From: Halobacillus salinarum
Lineage (GTDB): Bacteria; Bacillota; Bacilli; Bacillales; Halobacillaceae
NCBI RefSeq assembly: GCF_022919095.1
Contig: NZ_CP095073.1
Coordinates: 744,001-808,000 of the forward strand
Reading direction: 5' to 3'
DNA length: 64,000 nucleotides
Made by a program: the position numbers and the translations under genes. Positions within the stretch are counted from its first letter, which is position 1. Each line of letters begins with the position of its first letter. Shown here one piece after another: positions 27,676 to 36,576 of this stretch. The notes under the pieces were generated by a model. The model did not search any database, was not told where the DNA came from, and saw only the letters and a program-made list of their open reading frames with translations.

Positions 27676-27704
27676 ACTTGGTCAAGAAGATTACTTGACC
27701 AAGT
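27676..27704. repeat. Perfect 11-bp inverted repeat
   Basis: ACTTGGTCAAG (27676-27686) and CTTGACCAAGT (27694-27704) with a 7-base loop, inside the argF-downstream gap. It has no T tract, so it is not an obvious terminator. Confidence 0.7.
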
Positions 27705-27776
27705 GGATCTTCGGCTCGCGTTGTTTCCGCAGGCGACCTCCATCGTTCATCTTTGAATGAACAGAGGTCAATCTAA

Positions 27777-27821
27777 AAAGAGTGATTTTCTTTGCTTAAT
27801 CTAAGAAAATTACTCTTTTTT
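27777..27821 (+). terminator. Long-stem rho-independent terminator
   Basis: Sixteen-base arms AAAGAGTGATTTTCTT (27777-27792) and AAGAAAATTACTCTTT (27803-27818), with one G-T wobble, run into a T tract. It is the best candidate end for the arginine transcript, about 260 bases after argF. Confidence 0.75.
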
Positions 27822-28071
27822 GTTACACACTGAAAGGAATATATAAAAGTGCTCGGGTCGACATGTCTCATCGATAGTAGAAAAAAGAGTTGGACTATGA
27901 TTATCGTTCAGTTTTTTCGTTGCATAACTCAATAAGTTAGCAGTTCTTCAGGGGCTCCTTCAAGGCTGTTATTTTTTCGTTTTTTCGAAAAGTCCCTGCT
28001 TTCCCAGATTATCTCTATAAAGAATTCTGAGCACTTTTTAAATAAGACATTGAAAAATGATAAAAATGATC

Positions 28072-28094
28072 TACTTTCCTAAAAAAGGAAAGTA
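28072..28094. promoter_or_regulatory. Inverted repeat upstream of the GyrI-like gene
   Basis: Perfect 8-bp arms TACTTTCC (28072-28079) and GGAAAGTA (28087-28094), about 55 bases before the start codon. This is a possible operator or leader hairpin; there is no further support. Confidence 0.4.
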
Positions 28095-28149
28095 AGCGGT
28101 TTCTGTTGAAAGGGTAAAAGAGTAATACTTTAAGAATGGGAGGTATTCT

Positions 28150-28641
28150 GTGGAAAATTACATGCAGGTAGAGTTAAGACCTAAAATCGTCAAAAAGGAT
28201 GCTTTTCAAATTGCGGGCATTTCCTGCGAGACGATGATGGAGGAAAGAAAAATTAAAATTCCAAAATTAATGGAGCAATTTCACGCTTTATATTTACATC
28301 AGTTAAAGAAGCGTATTGATGCTCCCGTTTCCTTCGGTTTGTTTGTAGATCCGCCTAATTGGAATGAGGAAATTGACCCTTTTACATGGATAGCTGCAGT
28401 GAAGGTGGAAGGGGCTGAGGAGCTTCCTTCAGGCTTTCTCACAAAGAACATTCCTGCTTATACCTACGCCGTTTTGGATTATGATCCGGAAATCCATGCT
28501 GAAAATCCCTATCCATTTCTTCATCGGTGGGCTGAAGAGCATGAGTACCAGCTTATTGAAGGTTTTGGATTTGAGAGCTACCATCCCTTCACGGGAGCAG
28601 ATACTAAATTTACCTTGCACCTTCCTGTTAAAAGAAAATAA
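28150..28641 (+). CDS. GyrI-like / AraC effector-binding domain protein
   Basis: A 163-residue stand-alone GyrI-like (AraC_E_bind, SOUL-type fold) domain protein. The start MQVELRPKIVKKDAFQIAGI matches the family's first strand, and the C-terminal half has AYTYAVLDY, the central ligand-pocket strand, and FESYHPFTGADTKFTLHLPV, the closing strand. Relatives bind small hydrophobic molecules; some hydrolyse cyclopropanoids or act as SbmC/GyrI. There is no DNA-binding domain here. The GTG start has a GGGAGGT site at good spacing. Confidence 0.8.
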   Translation: MENYMQVELRPKIVKKDAFQIAGISCETMMEERKIKIPKLMEQFHALYLHQLKKRIDAPVSFGLFVDPPNWNEEIDPFTWIAAVKVEGAEELPSGFLTKNIPAYTYAVLDYDPEIHAENPYPFLHRWAEEHEYQLIEGFGFESYHPFTGADTKFTLHLPVKRK

Positions 28642-28654
28642 TAGCTTCTTCGCC

Positions 28655-28691
28655 AAAAAAACCTCCCTCGTTTTATGAACAACAAGGGAGG
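28655..28691 (-). terminator. Terminator of the sugar transporter gene
   Basis: Arms CCTCCCTCGTT (28662-28672) and AACAAGGGAGG (28681-28691), with one mismatch; on the minus strand the stem is followed by seven T. It lies just after the transporter's stop. Confidence 0.85.
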
Positions 28692-28699
28692 GAGGAGCT

Positions 28700-30040
28700 T
28701 TATGAAGCTGAGTGGCCTCGTAAATCGTTTTCAATTTCTTCAAGACTCCGTCCTTTTGTTTCCGGTACAAACTTAAGAACAAATAGAAATGCACATACGC
28801 CAAGAATTGCAAAAACCACAAAAACTCCTGCAGTTCCCATGACTCCAAGGAGGACTGGGAAAAACAGGGAAACGACAAGGTTACCTGCTGAAAGAACCAA
28901 CGTCGTAATTCCTGTTGCTGCTCCTCTAGCTTTTAAAGGGAATAGTTCAGGCAGCATTACCCAGACTACTGGCCCCCACGTTGCTGAGAAGAAGACAATA
29001 AACAACCCTAGGAATATTACTGTCAGCCATGCTATGGCGTTGGTAAGCTCGGCAGTAAAAAGGATCGTCGCCAAGACGGCTAAACTGATCACCATCCCTA
29101 CATTTCCTATTAACAGCAATTTCTTTCTGCCCAGCTTATCGATCGTAGCGATCGCTACCAGTGTTAAGAGAACGTTTACAGCACCAATTCCGACCGTCCC
29201 TAAAATAGAGGCTGAATCTCCAAGCCCCGCTTTTGTAAAAATCGTAGGAGCATAGTAGATGACAGCATTAATTCCAATAAGCTGCTGGAATAGTGCCAGG
29301 ACAGAACCTATGACCAGCATCGGACGCACCCATTCAGCCTTCAGGATGTCCATCGTTCCTTCCTCAATTTGCTCGATCTTTTTCATTTCATCTATTTCTT
29401 CATCAATCTCACTTTGCTGTCTTGTCAGCGCCATAATCTCGCGTGCATCTTGCTCTCTGTTCCTTTTAATCAGCCAGCGTGGGCTTTCGGGCATAAACAA
29501 GACGCCGATCATGAGCAGAATCGCCGGTACGGAAGCAAGTCCGAGCATCCATCTCCAGCCGTCGATAGGTGCAAAAGCGTAATTGACAAGATAAGCGATC
29601 AGAATTCCAATCGTGATCATCAGCTGGTTTAAGGAGGATAAGGCGCCGCGAGAGCGGGTTGGGGCCATTTCAGATAAATATACGGGAACTATCGCTGTTG
29701 AACCACCAACCGCGAGCCCGAGGATCACACGTCCTATCACCAGTACAACTGCATTAGAAGCGAAGGCCAATGTAATTGCTCCGGCTAAGTATATAAGGGC
29801 GATTGAAAAAACAACTCTTCGTCTTCCGAACCTATCAGATACGTAACCGCTCATCCCAGCCCCAACAATGGCGCCGACGAGCAGGGAGCTCACGACTAAC
29901 CCTTGGAGGAAGTTCGTAAGGGGGATGTCGTCGGTAATGTATAATAAGGCGCCGGAAATAACACCGGTATCATACCCGTACAACAGTCCTCCCAAGGCTC
30001 CAAAGAAGAATATCCAACCTTTGCTTAGATTTTTATACAT
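28700..30040 (-). CDS. Sugar porter family MFS transporter (proton-coupled)
   Basis: A 446-residue, 12-helix transporter of the sugar porter branch of the MFS (YwtG/CsbC/XylE/AraE relatives), which takes up a monosaccharide with protons. Diagnostic motifs are GALGGLLYGYDTGVISGALL, VSDRFGRRRVVF, VPVYLSEMAPTRSRGAL (PESPR partner), FMPESPRWL, the QQLIGINAVIYYAP motif and VPETKGRSLEEIE. The ATG at 30040 with GGAGG is the true start; upstream in-frame codons to 30229 have no homology. The substrate, perhaps xylose, arabinose or glucose, cannot be fixed. No catabolic genes are adjacent. Confidence 0.93.
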   Translation of the reverse strand: MYKNLSKGWIFFFGALGGLLYGYDTGVISGALLYITDDIPLTNFLQGLVVSSLLVGAIVGAGMSGYVSDRFGRRRVVFSIALIYLAGAITLAFASNAVVLVIGRVILGLAVGGSTAIVPVYLSEMAPTRSRGALSSLNQLMITIGILIAYLVNYAFAPIDGWRWMLGLASVPAILLMIGVLFMPESPRWLIKRNREQDAREIMALTRQQSEIDEEIDEMKKIEQIEEGTMDILKAEWVRPMLVIGSVLALFQQLIGINAVIYYAPTIFTKAGLGDSASILGTVGIGAVNVLLTLVAIATIDKLGRKKLLLIGNVGMVISLAVLATILFTAELTNAIAWLTVIFLGLFIVFFSATWGPVVWVMLPELFPLKARGAATGITTLVLSAGNLVVSLFFPVLLGVMGTAGVFVVFAILGVCAFLFVLKFVPETKGRSLEEIENDLRGHSAS

Positions 30041-30269
30041 ATAATAACCTCCATAGCTTTTTAGCCTCTGCACCCCATTATTTTCCACGGAGCTTGTGAG
30101 TCCAAACATTACGTAGGATGAAACAGGAAGATTTCCATGAAAAAAGTACTTGGTCAATAAGGGAGCTCCTCTAAAAGTAGAAATTAACATGAAATAGATA
30201 AAAAAATGATGCCAGTTTAAAGAGAACATGTTATATAAAAAATAGTAGTAACAAAAGGGGAGGATTTTG

Positions 30270-31124
30270 ATGAATAAGGGAAAGATAGATTCGTTTACTT
30301 TGAGAGGTGAAAATCAACTGAATGAAGACGCTCTTGTTTTAAATAAGTCCCTTGGTATTTACGGGGTGGCCGATGGAGTAACTTCCTTAGGGGACTTTAA
30401 AAACGAGGATGGTTTGACTGGGGGCTATTTAGCTGCTCAGACTGTGAAATCAACCTTTGAACAGATGGAAAGTAAGACTTCTCTGTTTTCTGCTGTTCAA
30501 CAAATCAATGAACGAATAAGAGAAGAAATGATGGGCTATTCCATTGATCTGGCTGATAAGGATCAATTGTGGGGAACGGCATTGTTTATTTTCCAGCTGA
30601 CTGACCACGGTTTGGAGTACATACAAACCGGAGATTGCATGGGGCTCGCAATCTATGAACATGAAGAAGTACGTCTGCTTTCCAGAAGACAAGTGATCCA
30701 TTTAGAAGCACGAGCTCTTGAAAAATGGAAGGAAGGGGTAGAGAGCGGACTAACTACCAGAAAACAACTGAGAAAATATATAAGCACCGGCCTGAAATCG
30801 AACCGGCACTTGAGCAATACAGATAAAGGCTATGGGGTATTGAACGGAGAACCTGAGGCTATGGATTTTGTCGAGTACGGGAAGATCAATACCAGCCAGC
30901 TAAAACAACTCATCGTATTAAGTGACGGACTATTTTTACCAGAAGAGCTCGTTGCAAAAGGACGTGGGTACTGGGAGTATACAGCGGAATTGCTCCTTCA
31001 GGAAGGGTTGGAAACTTATGCTGAACGTATGGTTCAATTGGAGGAAGGTGATCCGGAATGTTTAGCCTATCCACGATTTAAAAAGTCGGATGATAAAACA
31101 GGCTTAATTTTTCACTTACGTTAA
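30270..31124 (+). CDS. PP2C-like serine/threonine phosphatase
   Basis: A 284-residue protein with the PP2C (PPM) motif series: NEDAL near the N-terminus, YGVADGVTSLG with the metal-binding DG pair, TGDCMG in the position of GDSR, VLSDGLFLP and finally SDDKTGLI with the metal-binding Asp. No kinase or sensory domain is attached, and there is no membrane segment. No partner kinase or antagonist gene lies nearby. The GGGGAGG site precedes ATG 30270. It overlaps the convergent NhaC gene by 9 bases. The target protein is unknown. Confidence 0.8.
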   Translation: MNKGKIDSFTLRGENQLNEDALVLNKSLGIYGVADGVTSLGDFKNEDGLTGGYLAAQTVKSTFEQMESKTSLFSAVQQINERIREEMMGYSIDLADKDQLWGTALFIFQLTDHGLEYIQTGDCMGLAIYEHEEVRLLSRRQVIHLEARALEKWKEGVESGLTTRKQLRKYISTGLKSNRHLSNTDKGYGVLNGEPEAMDFVEYGKINTSQLKQLIVLSDGLFLPEELVAKGRGYWEYTAELLLQEGLETYAERMVQLEEGDPECLAYPRFKKSDDKTGLIFHLR

Positions 31125-32534
31125 GAAAGACAAACCAAAATAGAGGCATGCGGAGACGCCGGCGGCAATTAAGGCTGGCTTCAATTTAAACTTAGCATAC
31201 CGAATCGTATTGAGTTTTAAAATTCCTGCTGTTGTATTCGTATTATCACTCAAAGGTGAGGAAAACGCACCAAATGTGCCGCTTGCAAAAACTGCTCCGA
31301 TTACGATCGGTAGAGAACTTCCGGCAACTGTGGCGATTGAAATTCCCACCGGCATAAGAATGCCCCAAGTACCCCATGAAGATCCTATGAAATAAGACAA
31401 GGCGCAGCCAAGAATAAAGATAATTGCGGCGACAAATTGTGGAGGTATCCAATTAAAGGCACCGGAAATGGCATCGGCAAAGTGTAAGGCTTCAGATCCT
31501 TTTCCAAGTCCCCATACTAACGCTAACAGCAGGATGACCCCCATCATGTCGTTTCCTCCATCGATTAAGGCGTTCATCATTTTATGCAGCGAAAGCTGAC
31601 TGAGCTTTAAATAAATGACAAAGGCAATAATGGTTAAGATGACAGCGAGCACCATAGCATCAAGTACGTTCGCGTTGATAAGTGCCTCTAACCCGGATTT
31701 ATTTTTTTGTACACCTAGCAAGTACATAAGGAAAAAAGTAAAAATGATGACTCCAGCCAGCGGCACAATTAAGTTCCAAGGTCGGGCAGGAAGTTCTTTC
31801 GTTACCGCGGGATGACAGTCTTCCCAGCGGTCGTCATCTTCTTCCTCTTCGATTAATTCCTCATGTGTTTCTTCGGCACCGTGTGCCTGAGCCTTAGATT
31901 TATGAAAAAAACTTAAGTAAAATCCAAGCAGCAGCATGGATAAAGCAAAAAAATTAAAAGGAATGCTCCTTACATAAAGAGAGTAAGCGTCCCCTGAAGC
32001 ATCAGCCTGCTGTAAAGACAAATCGATTACAGAGGTCATGTAACCGACAAAAGCAGTCGCAACAGGAATAATGACAACAAGTGGGGAAGCAGTGGTTTCA
32101 ATAACAAAACCAAGCTCCTGCTTTGTCATGGGAATCTTTTTCCGCATGGCCTTCATAACGGGTGCAATAGTTACAATTCGAAAGCTGGGTGCACTGAAAG
32201 TACCTACAGAGGAAAGCCATGTTAAGATAAAAGCCCCGCGCTTATCTGTAATCTTTGATGCAGCAGCGCGCACGAACCCTTTAATTCCGCCCGACATTTT
32301 AATCAGACCAATTAAGGCAGAAAAGGCATACAAAAAAATAATTATTTTTAAATTGTTACTGTCAGATAAGCCTTGAATTACAAAATCCAGGGCCTTTGTT
32401 AAGCCGGTAAGCCAGTGGGGCTCGACTAAATATCCTGCTACAATAACGGCAAACAATAAACTTGGAATGACTTGTTTTGTCCAAATAGCAGCAGCTATCA
32501 CAACTAAAAAAGGGATGACGGGAATCCAGTTCAT
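31116..32534 (-). CDS. Na+/H+ antiporter NhaC family protein
   Basis: A 472-residue integral membrane protein with about 11-12 helices of the NhaC family, which exports Na+ or exchanges organic acids for protons (for example, malate-lactate exchange in MleN). Typical segments are KTSGGIKGFVR-like (IKMSGGIKGFVRAA), SSVGTFSAPSFRIVTIAPVM and the family helix GSSWGTWGILMPVGIS. An acidic cytoplasmic loop (EETHEELIEEEEDDDRWED) splits the protein near residue 235. The ATG at 32534 with AAGAGG is preferred; the frame extends upstream to 32666 without support. Whether it carries Na+ only or another substrate is unknown. Confidence 0.88.
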   Translation of the reverse strand: MNWIPVIPFLVVIAAAIWTKQVIPSLLFAVIVAGYLVEPHWLTGLTKALDFVIQGLSDSNNLKIIIFLYAFSALIGLIKMSGGIKGFVRAAASKITDKRGAFILTWLSSVGTFSAPSFRIVTIAPVMKAMRKKIPMTKQELGFVIETTASPLVVIIPVATAFVGYMTSVIDLSLQQADASGDAYSLYVRSIPFNFFALSMLLLGFYLSFFHKSKAQAHGAEETHEELIEEEEDDDRWEDCHPAVTKELPARPWNLIVPLAGVIIFTFFLMYLLGVQKNKSGLEALINANVLDAMVLAVILTIIAFVIYLKLSQLSLHKMMNALIDGGNDMMGVILLLALVWGLGKGSEALHFADAISGAFNWIPPQFVAAIIFILGCALSYFIGSSWGTWGILMPVGISIATVAGSSLPIVIGAVFASGTFGAFSSPLSDNTNTTAGILKLNTIRYAKFKLKPALIAAGVSACLYFGLSFLT

Positions 32535-32721
32535 TTCATTGCCTCTTTCCTTTACCATGCTTCTCTTAGCATGTGTGTAGGTAAAAAAAGTATGCGCCAT
32601 TTTAAAGCGTAGAAACTCCTTGAAATCATGGTTCACAGCTCTCATAAGAAGGATTATGAAGAACAATTGACGAACAGGGTAGGTACGTAATTTTTCAAGT
32701 TCACTAAAAGGAGCGGGTTCA

Positions 32722-33159
32722 ATGGGTTTTATGGAAAAAAGCGTTGTGATTCAAAAGCCAATTGAAGAGGTTTTTGCTCAAGCTACTGATTTTAAACAGA
32801 GTCCTCGAATTATGGATGCGGTCGTTGAAGTGGAACTTTTATCTGATGGCCCCGTAAAAAAAGGGTATCAGTTTAAAGAAGTACGGGAGATTCGCGGGAG
32901 GAGGGTTCCCTCCGTGATCGAGGTGACCGAGTACAAACCTGGGGAAAGGTATTCTGTGAGAAGCAATCAACAAGGGATAGATTTAAGGTATCATTATGCA
33001 TTTACCCAAACAACGGAAGGAACAAAGGTAAGTTTTACAGGGGAGCTTTATACGGAGGGGCTGAGGAATAAGCTCACGAAGCCATTTTTGCAAATGGTGA
33101 TCAAGAAGGAAGATGAAGATCATTTAGATCATTTGAAGAAATTTATTGAAAACAGCTGA
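32722..33159 (+). CDS. SRPBCC (START-like) family protein
   Basis: A 145-residue protein of the polyketide cyclase/SRPBCC superfamily with a hydrophobic ligand cavity. The first strand and helix (MEKSVVIQKPIEEVFAQATD) and the final helix (EDEDHLDHLKKFIE) are typical. The middle strands run VPSVIEVTEYKPGERYSVRS. Such proteins are often stress or lipid-binding factors without a known reaction. It has a GGAG site before ATG 32722. It is monocistronic. Confidence 0.8.
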   Translation: MGFMEKSVVIQKPIEEVFAQATDFKQSPRIMDAVVEVELLSDGPVKKGYQFKEVREIRGRRVPSVIEVTEYKPGERYSVRSNQQGIDLRYHYAFTQTTEGTKVSFTGELYTEGLRNKLTKPFLQMVIKKEDEDHLDHLKKFIENS

Positions 33160-33454
33160 TCATACCCGCTAATAAAGGATGGATAGTCTTGAATGGTTCT
33201 TTGAGATATGTTTTTTTCAAAAAGATTACAAAAGGTGGTTCGTTCTTCCTGAAAAATGAATCCATACTGAAACATTGGTACATGTTTCCTGCTTATTTAT
33301 CCTAATCGGGACTTTAGTCCTTTCTTTCAGAAAATTATGGACAAAAATTAATGGAATAAGGCAGGTTTATGGATAACAATCGTCTCTTGTTGATTTGGCA
33401 CCATCCATGACATACTCGTTTTGTAAGCCTAAAACAAGGGAGAGGATGAAACAC
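33160..33454. other. Intergenic region, no gene seen
   Basis: About 295 bases without a supported gene. The only structure noticed is a small hairpin, GGACT/AGTCC (33309-33320), followed by a T-rich stretch. I could not match the region to a known riboswitch class by eye. Confidence 0.4.
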
Positions 33455-34243
33455 ATGTTAAGGAAATATCTTTTCGCTGTAGTAGCCGCAGTAGCAATCT
33501 TGGCAGCATCAGCTCCAGCCGCATCCGCGCAATCTACAGGCAATACAAATCAACAGCAATCGGTGGATTGCCAGCAGTTTTCCAAAAACCTTGAATCTTG
33601 GTTAAAGGAAAACAATGTTCAAATTGACCAGTCCAAACTTATGGAACAAATTAATAAGTATGTTCAAATAAAGCAGCAACAGAAAGCAGATCAATCAGCT
33701 GAGCAGCCTAAGAAGGAACAGCCTGCTAAAGCTGAGCAGCCTCAACAAGCTGAAAAAGAACAGGGAACCTCAGCTGAACAAAGTGCTCCTAAGCAGGAAC
33801 AAAAGCAAGCTGAATCCAAGCAATCTTCTGATTCTATTGACCAATATCAGCCATCAGAATATGAAAAACAAGTCGTTAAATTAGTGAACGAAGAACGTTC
33901 TAAAAAAGGACTGGATCCTTTGAAAATGAACGACCGCCTGAGCGGGCTAGCCCATAAGAAATCTCAGGACATGGCTGATAACAATTACTTCAGCCACACA
34001 TCTCCAACGTATGGTTCTCCATTTGATATGATGAAGCAGTTCGGCTTTACTTATAAAGCCGCTGGAGAAAATATTGCCGCTGGTCAGAAAACTCCGGAAC
34101 AAGTCGTGCAAGGTTGGATGAACAGCCCTGGCCACCGCGCAAACATTCTAAACGAAAACTTTACTGAAATTGGTGTAGGCTATGTAGAAGGCTCCGGTCA
34201 GTATGGAACTTATTGGACACAGGAGTTCATTACACCTCAATAA
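33455..34243 (+). CDS. Secreted CAP-domain protein (YkwD/SCP-like)
   Basis: A 262-residue exported protein. The signal peptide ends near APAASAQ. A low-complexity linker of Gln, Lys, Glu and Ala (about residues 70-135) resembles that of spore-coat SafA-associated or YkwD-type proteins. The C-terminal CAP domain (from about residue 145) shows VKLVNEERSKKGLDPLK, LAHKKSQDMADNNYFSHTSP, AGENIAAGQKTPEQVVQGWM and NSPGHRANILNENFTEIGVG, with the conserved His and Glu residues. The ATG at 33455 is nine bases after GGGAGAGG. Its role is probably cell envelope or spore-related; no enzyme activity is established. Confidence 0.88.
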   Translation: MLRKYLFAVVAAVAILAASAPAASAQSTGNTNQQQSVDCQQFSKNLESWLKENNVQIDQSKLMEQINKYVQIKQQQKADQSAEQPKKEQPAKAEQPQQAEKEQGTSAEQSAPKQEQKQAESKQSSDSIDQYQPSEYEKQVVKLVNEERSKKGLDPLKMNDRLSGLAHKKSQDMADNNYFSHTSPTYGSPFDMMKQFGFTYKAAGENIAAGQKTPEQVVQGWMNSPGHRANILNENFTEIGVGYVEGSGQYGTYWTQEFITPQ

Positions 34244-34255
34244 AACGATAACGGC

Positions 34256-34296
34256 AAAGGCTGGCTTTCTTTATGAAGCCGGTCTTTGTTTTTTTA
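34256..34296. terminator. Bidirectional terminator between CAP and LysE genes
   Basis: AAAGGCTGGCTTT (34256-34268) pairs with GAAGCCGGTCTTT (34275-34287), with some mismatches, followed by a long T tract on the plus strand. Confidence 0.75.
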
Positions 34297-35034
34297 TTGC
34301 AAATAAAGCTTCGAGATTCCAAGGGCAATGCCCTGGTAGCCGAAACGAAGGCCGAATCCAATAAGGATAAGGCTCGCACACACGTTTATGATTTTGATGA
34401 AAGATGGTTTAGCAATCGAACGGCTGAAATGAGTGGTAAAAGCTAAGTTTAAATTCCACAATCCGATGCCAATAAATACGAGAGTGCTCATTAAAAAAGA
34501 ATGGAGCATGTCTGTTTTTTCAAAAGAACTGCTTAGAATGGAACCATAAATACTAATCCAAAACAATAAGTTCATAGGATTGGTTCCGGCAATCAAGAAG
34601 CCTCTGGAATAGGAGGCTAGGATAGGACTGGAGGAACTTCCAACACGGTTCTCTTGTTGATAAGGTTCAGCAGCGTTTAAGCTTGACCATCCTGATTGAA
34701 TCAATAGAAAACATCCAGCGATCATGAGCAGCATTTTTACCCACCAAATAGCGAGGAAATAAGACACTCCCAGAAACATGAGGACCATGAGCACTAAATC
34801 GGAGGACATGCCGCCAAGCCCCACGCACAGTGCCGGCCAAAATCCATAGGATAATCCTTTTTTTATTATTTCAATATTAATTGGGCCGATAGGCGCAGCG
34901 ATTGATAAACCTAATATAATATAGCTGATAAGAAGAGTGACCAACAGCCCCAACCCTTTCATAAACAGTTTGTCTTTACTATTAGATGTGAAGGGGGGAC
35001 AAGCTATGACATTTCTTTTTTGGTTGTAATCCAT
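34294..35034 (-). CDS. LysE family amino acid exporter
   Basis: A 246-residue LysE/RhtB family translocator with about six membrane helices. The family motif is seen in the first helix and loop: LSIAAPIGPINIEIIKKGLSY gives the GPxN signature, followed by GLGGMSSDLVLM. A later FLIAGTNPMNLLFWISI matches the second-half NP motif. The start at 35034 has an AAGGA site, which adds a polar 24-residue N-terminus before the first helix; a start at the later Met (34962) would match family length better but has no ribosome binding site. The substrate is unknown. Confidence 0.85.
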   Translation of the reverse strand: MDYNQKRNVIACPPFTSNSKDKLFMKGLGLLVTLLISYIILGLSIAAPIGPINIEIIKKGLSYGFWPALCVGLGGMSSDLVLMVLMFLGVSYFLAIWWVKMLLMIAGCFLLIQSGWSSLNAAEPYQQENRVGSSSSPILASYSRGFLIAGTNPMNLLFWISIYGSILSSSFEKTDMLHSFLMSTLVFIGIGLWNLNLAFTTHFSRSIAKPSFIKIINVCASLILIGFGLRFGYQGIALGISKLYLQ

Positions 35035-35124
35035 TGGGTTTCCTTTTATATTTAGTAGTGTAAACCGGTTTATGAAGTGGATGCTTTAAAATCGGGGTAA
35101 CCATACATAAAAGAAGGTGAAAAA

Positions 35125-35760
35125 ATGAGTATCGTAGAACGGATTAAGAAAGGCAGAATAGTTCCGGTTATTCGAAAAGCAAGTGTAGATAACATCCTGC
35201 CAATTGCAGGGTCTCTTCTTAAAGGGGGGATTTCAACGATCGAAATTACTGCGGAAAGTAAGCAGGCAGATGAAATGATTCAGCTCGTCAAAGAGGAATA
35301 TGGTGAAAAAGTTTTGGTTGGCGCAGGAACCGTATTGGACGGGGAAACGGCACGCCAAATGCTGCTGGCTGGAGCAGAATTTATTGTGGCACCTTCTCTG
35401 AATGTAGAGACGATTAAAATGGCAAATCGCTACGGGGCACCGTGTATCCCCGGGGTGTTTACTCCGACTGAAATTGTAACAGCGTTTGAAAATGGCGCGT
35501 CAATGGTGAAAGTTTTCCCTGCAAGTGTACTCGGACCAGAATACATCAAAAACATTAAGGGACCGCTTCCTCATATTCCTGTCATGGTCACCGGAGGGAT
35601 CCACCTTGATAACATGAACACTTATTTTGACAATGGTGCAGAAGTTGCCGGCATCGGGAGTCAGCTCGTGAAGCCGGAGAATTACAAGGAAGAGAGCGAT
35701 TATGATCGTCTAGCTGAATTAGCTGAGACTTATATGAAAAAAATTTCCCAAGCCCTTTAG
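35125..35760 (+). CDS. eda: KDPG / 4-hydroxy-2-oxoglutarate aldolase
   Basis: A 211-residue class I aldolase that cleaves 2-keto-3-deoxy-6-phosphogluconate to pyruvate and glyceraldehyde 3-phosphate. The residues are the catalytic Glu in STIEITAES, VGAGTVLDG, FIVAPSLN, and the Schiff-base Lys in SMVKVFPAS. VMVTGGIHLDN forms the phosphate-binding loop. No KDG kinase or dehydratase gene is adjacent, so whether it serves the Entner-Doudoroff route, uronate degradation or another keto-acid is not shown. It is followed by a strong terminator. Confidence 0.93.
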   Translation: MSIVERIKKGRIVPVIRKASVDNILPIAGSLLKGGISTIEITAESKQADEMIQLVKEEYGEKVLVGAGTVLDGETARQMLLAGAEFIVAPSLNVETIKMANRYGAPCIPGVFTPTEIVTAFENGASMVKVFPASVLGPEYIKNIKGPLPHIPVMVTGGIHLDNMNTYFDNGAEVAGIGSQLVKPENYKEESDYDRLAELAETYMKKISQAL

Positions 35761-35765
35761 TCCAC

Positions 35766-35793
35766 TTCCCCTGCTGAGTCAGGGGAATTTTAT
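35766..35793 (+). terminator. Rho-independent terminator of eda
   Basis: Perfect 8-bp arms TTCCCCTG (35766-35773) and CAGGGGAA (35780-35787) followed by TTTTATTT. Confidence 0.9.
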
Positions 35794-35815
35794 TTATATT
35801 TGGAGGGAAAAGTGA

Positions 35816-36576
35816 ATGGAGAGCTTGTATAAAGAGGTTGCAGATGTATTTGTTCGTTCCATAGGTGCCCGTTTATCGGGGTTTATTTACATGGTTCATT
35901 AGCGATGAATGGATTTACTCTCGGAAAGAGTGATGTGGACATTCTGGTTATTGTTAAAGAGGGATTGACAGAGTTTCAGCAACGAATGGTTATTGAAAAA
36001 GCGGTTTCCTTTGAGGCCAAGTATCCAGAATATCCGCTTGAATTTAGTGTGCTCCTCGAAGAAGATTCCCTTCACCCCGTACATCCCGTCTATTTTGACC
36101 TTCATTATTCTGAATATCATAAGCATCAGTACTTAAGGGACGAGCATTATTTCTGCCGAGGAGGCTGCGATGAGGATCTAGCAGCTCATTTAATGGTTAC
36201 GAGAAGACGTGGGAAATGCTTGTATGGTAAACCTGTCAGGCTTGTGATTGGCGAACCTGACAAGAAAGATTTTGTGCAATCGATTTGCTTTGATATTGAC
36301 GATGCGTCCGAAAAAATTTTAGAAGCTCCTGTTTATTATGTACTAAATTTATGCAGGACAGCCGCCTATTTAAAGGAAGGGAAGATTCTCTCCAAAAAGG
36401 AAGGAGGGGAATGGGGATTGGCCAATTTGCCGCATCATTACTATGATTTGCTTGGCCAATGCTTACAAGCTTATTTGAACCCCGATTCCAACCCAACGTT
36501 TAACCGTAGATTGTTAAAGGGTTTTGCTTCCGCTATGCATTCCACAATCGAAGATTTAAAACTTCCGCTCTTTTGA
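35816..36576 (+). CDS. AadA-like nucleotidyltransferase (frameshifted as sequenced)
   Basis: Encodes a nucleotidyltransferase of about 253 residues in the style of streptomycin/spectinomycin adenylyltransferases: an N-terminal Pol-beta-like domain plus a C-terminal helical DUF4111-type domain (CRTAAYLKEGKILSKKEGGEW). The frame from ATG 35816 stops at 35902, but adding one G to the run at 35878-35881 yields GVYLHGSLAMNGFTLGKSDVDILV, the HGS...SDxD metal-binding motif. Aminoglycoside modification is only a possibility; many relatives have no known resistance function. The 3' end overlaps the convergent membrane gene by 21 bases. Confidence 0.8.

Larger units (their letters stand above)
27592..27967 (+). 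repeat. Intergenic repeat, copy A (two conserved blocks)
   Basis: This fills most of the 636-base gap between argF and the GyrI-like gene. Two blocks recur in diverged form at 38.92-39.05 kb. Block 1 (27592-27646) contains AATTTAGAGCTGCTGTT and GAATCGTTTGTCGGTGG. Block 2 (27921-27957) contains TGCATAACTCAATAAGTTAG. The sequence between them holds hairpins and CCGCGGACACGGCCCC, and is absent from the second copy. No transposase reading frame is visible. It looks like a degraded mobile or MITE-like element; that is inference. Confidence 0.6.
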
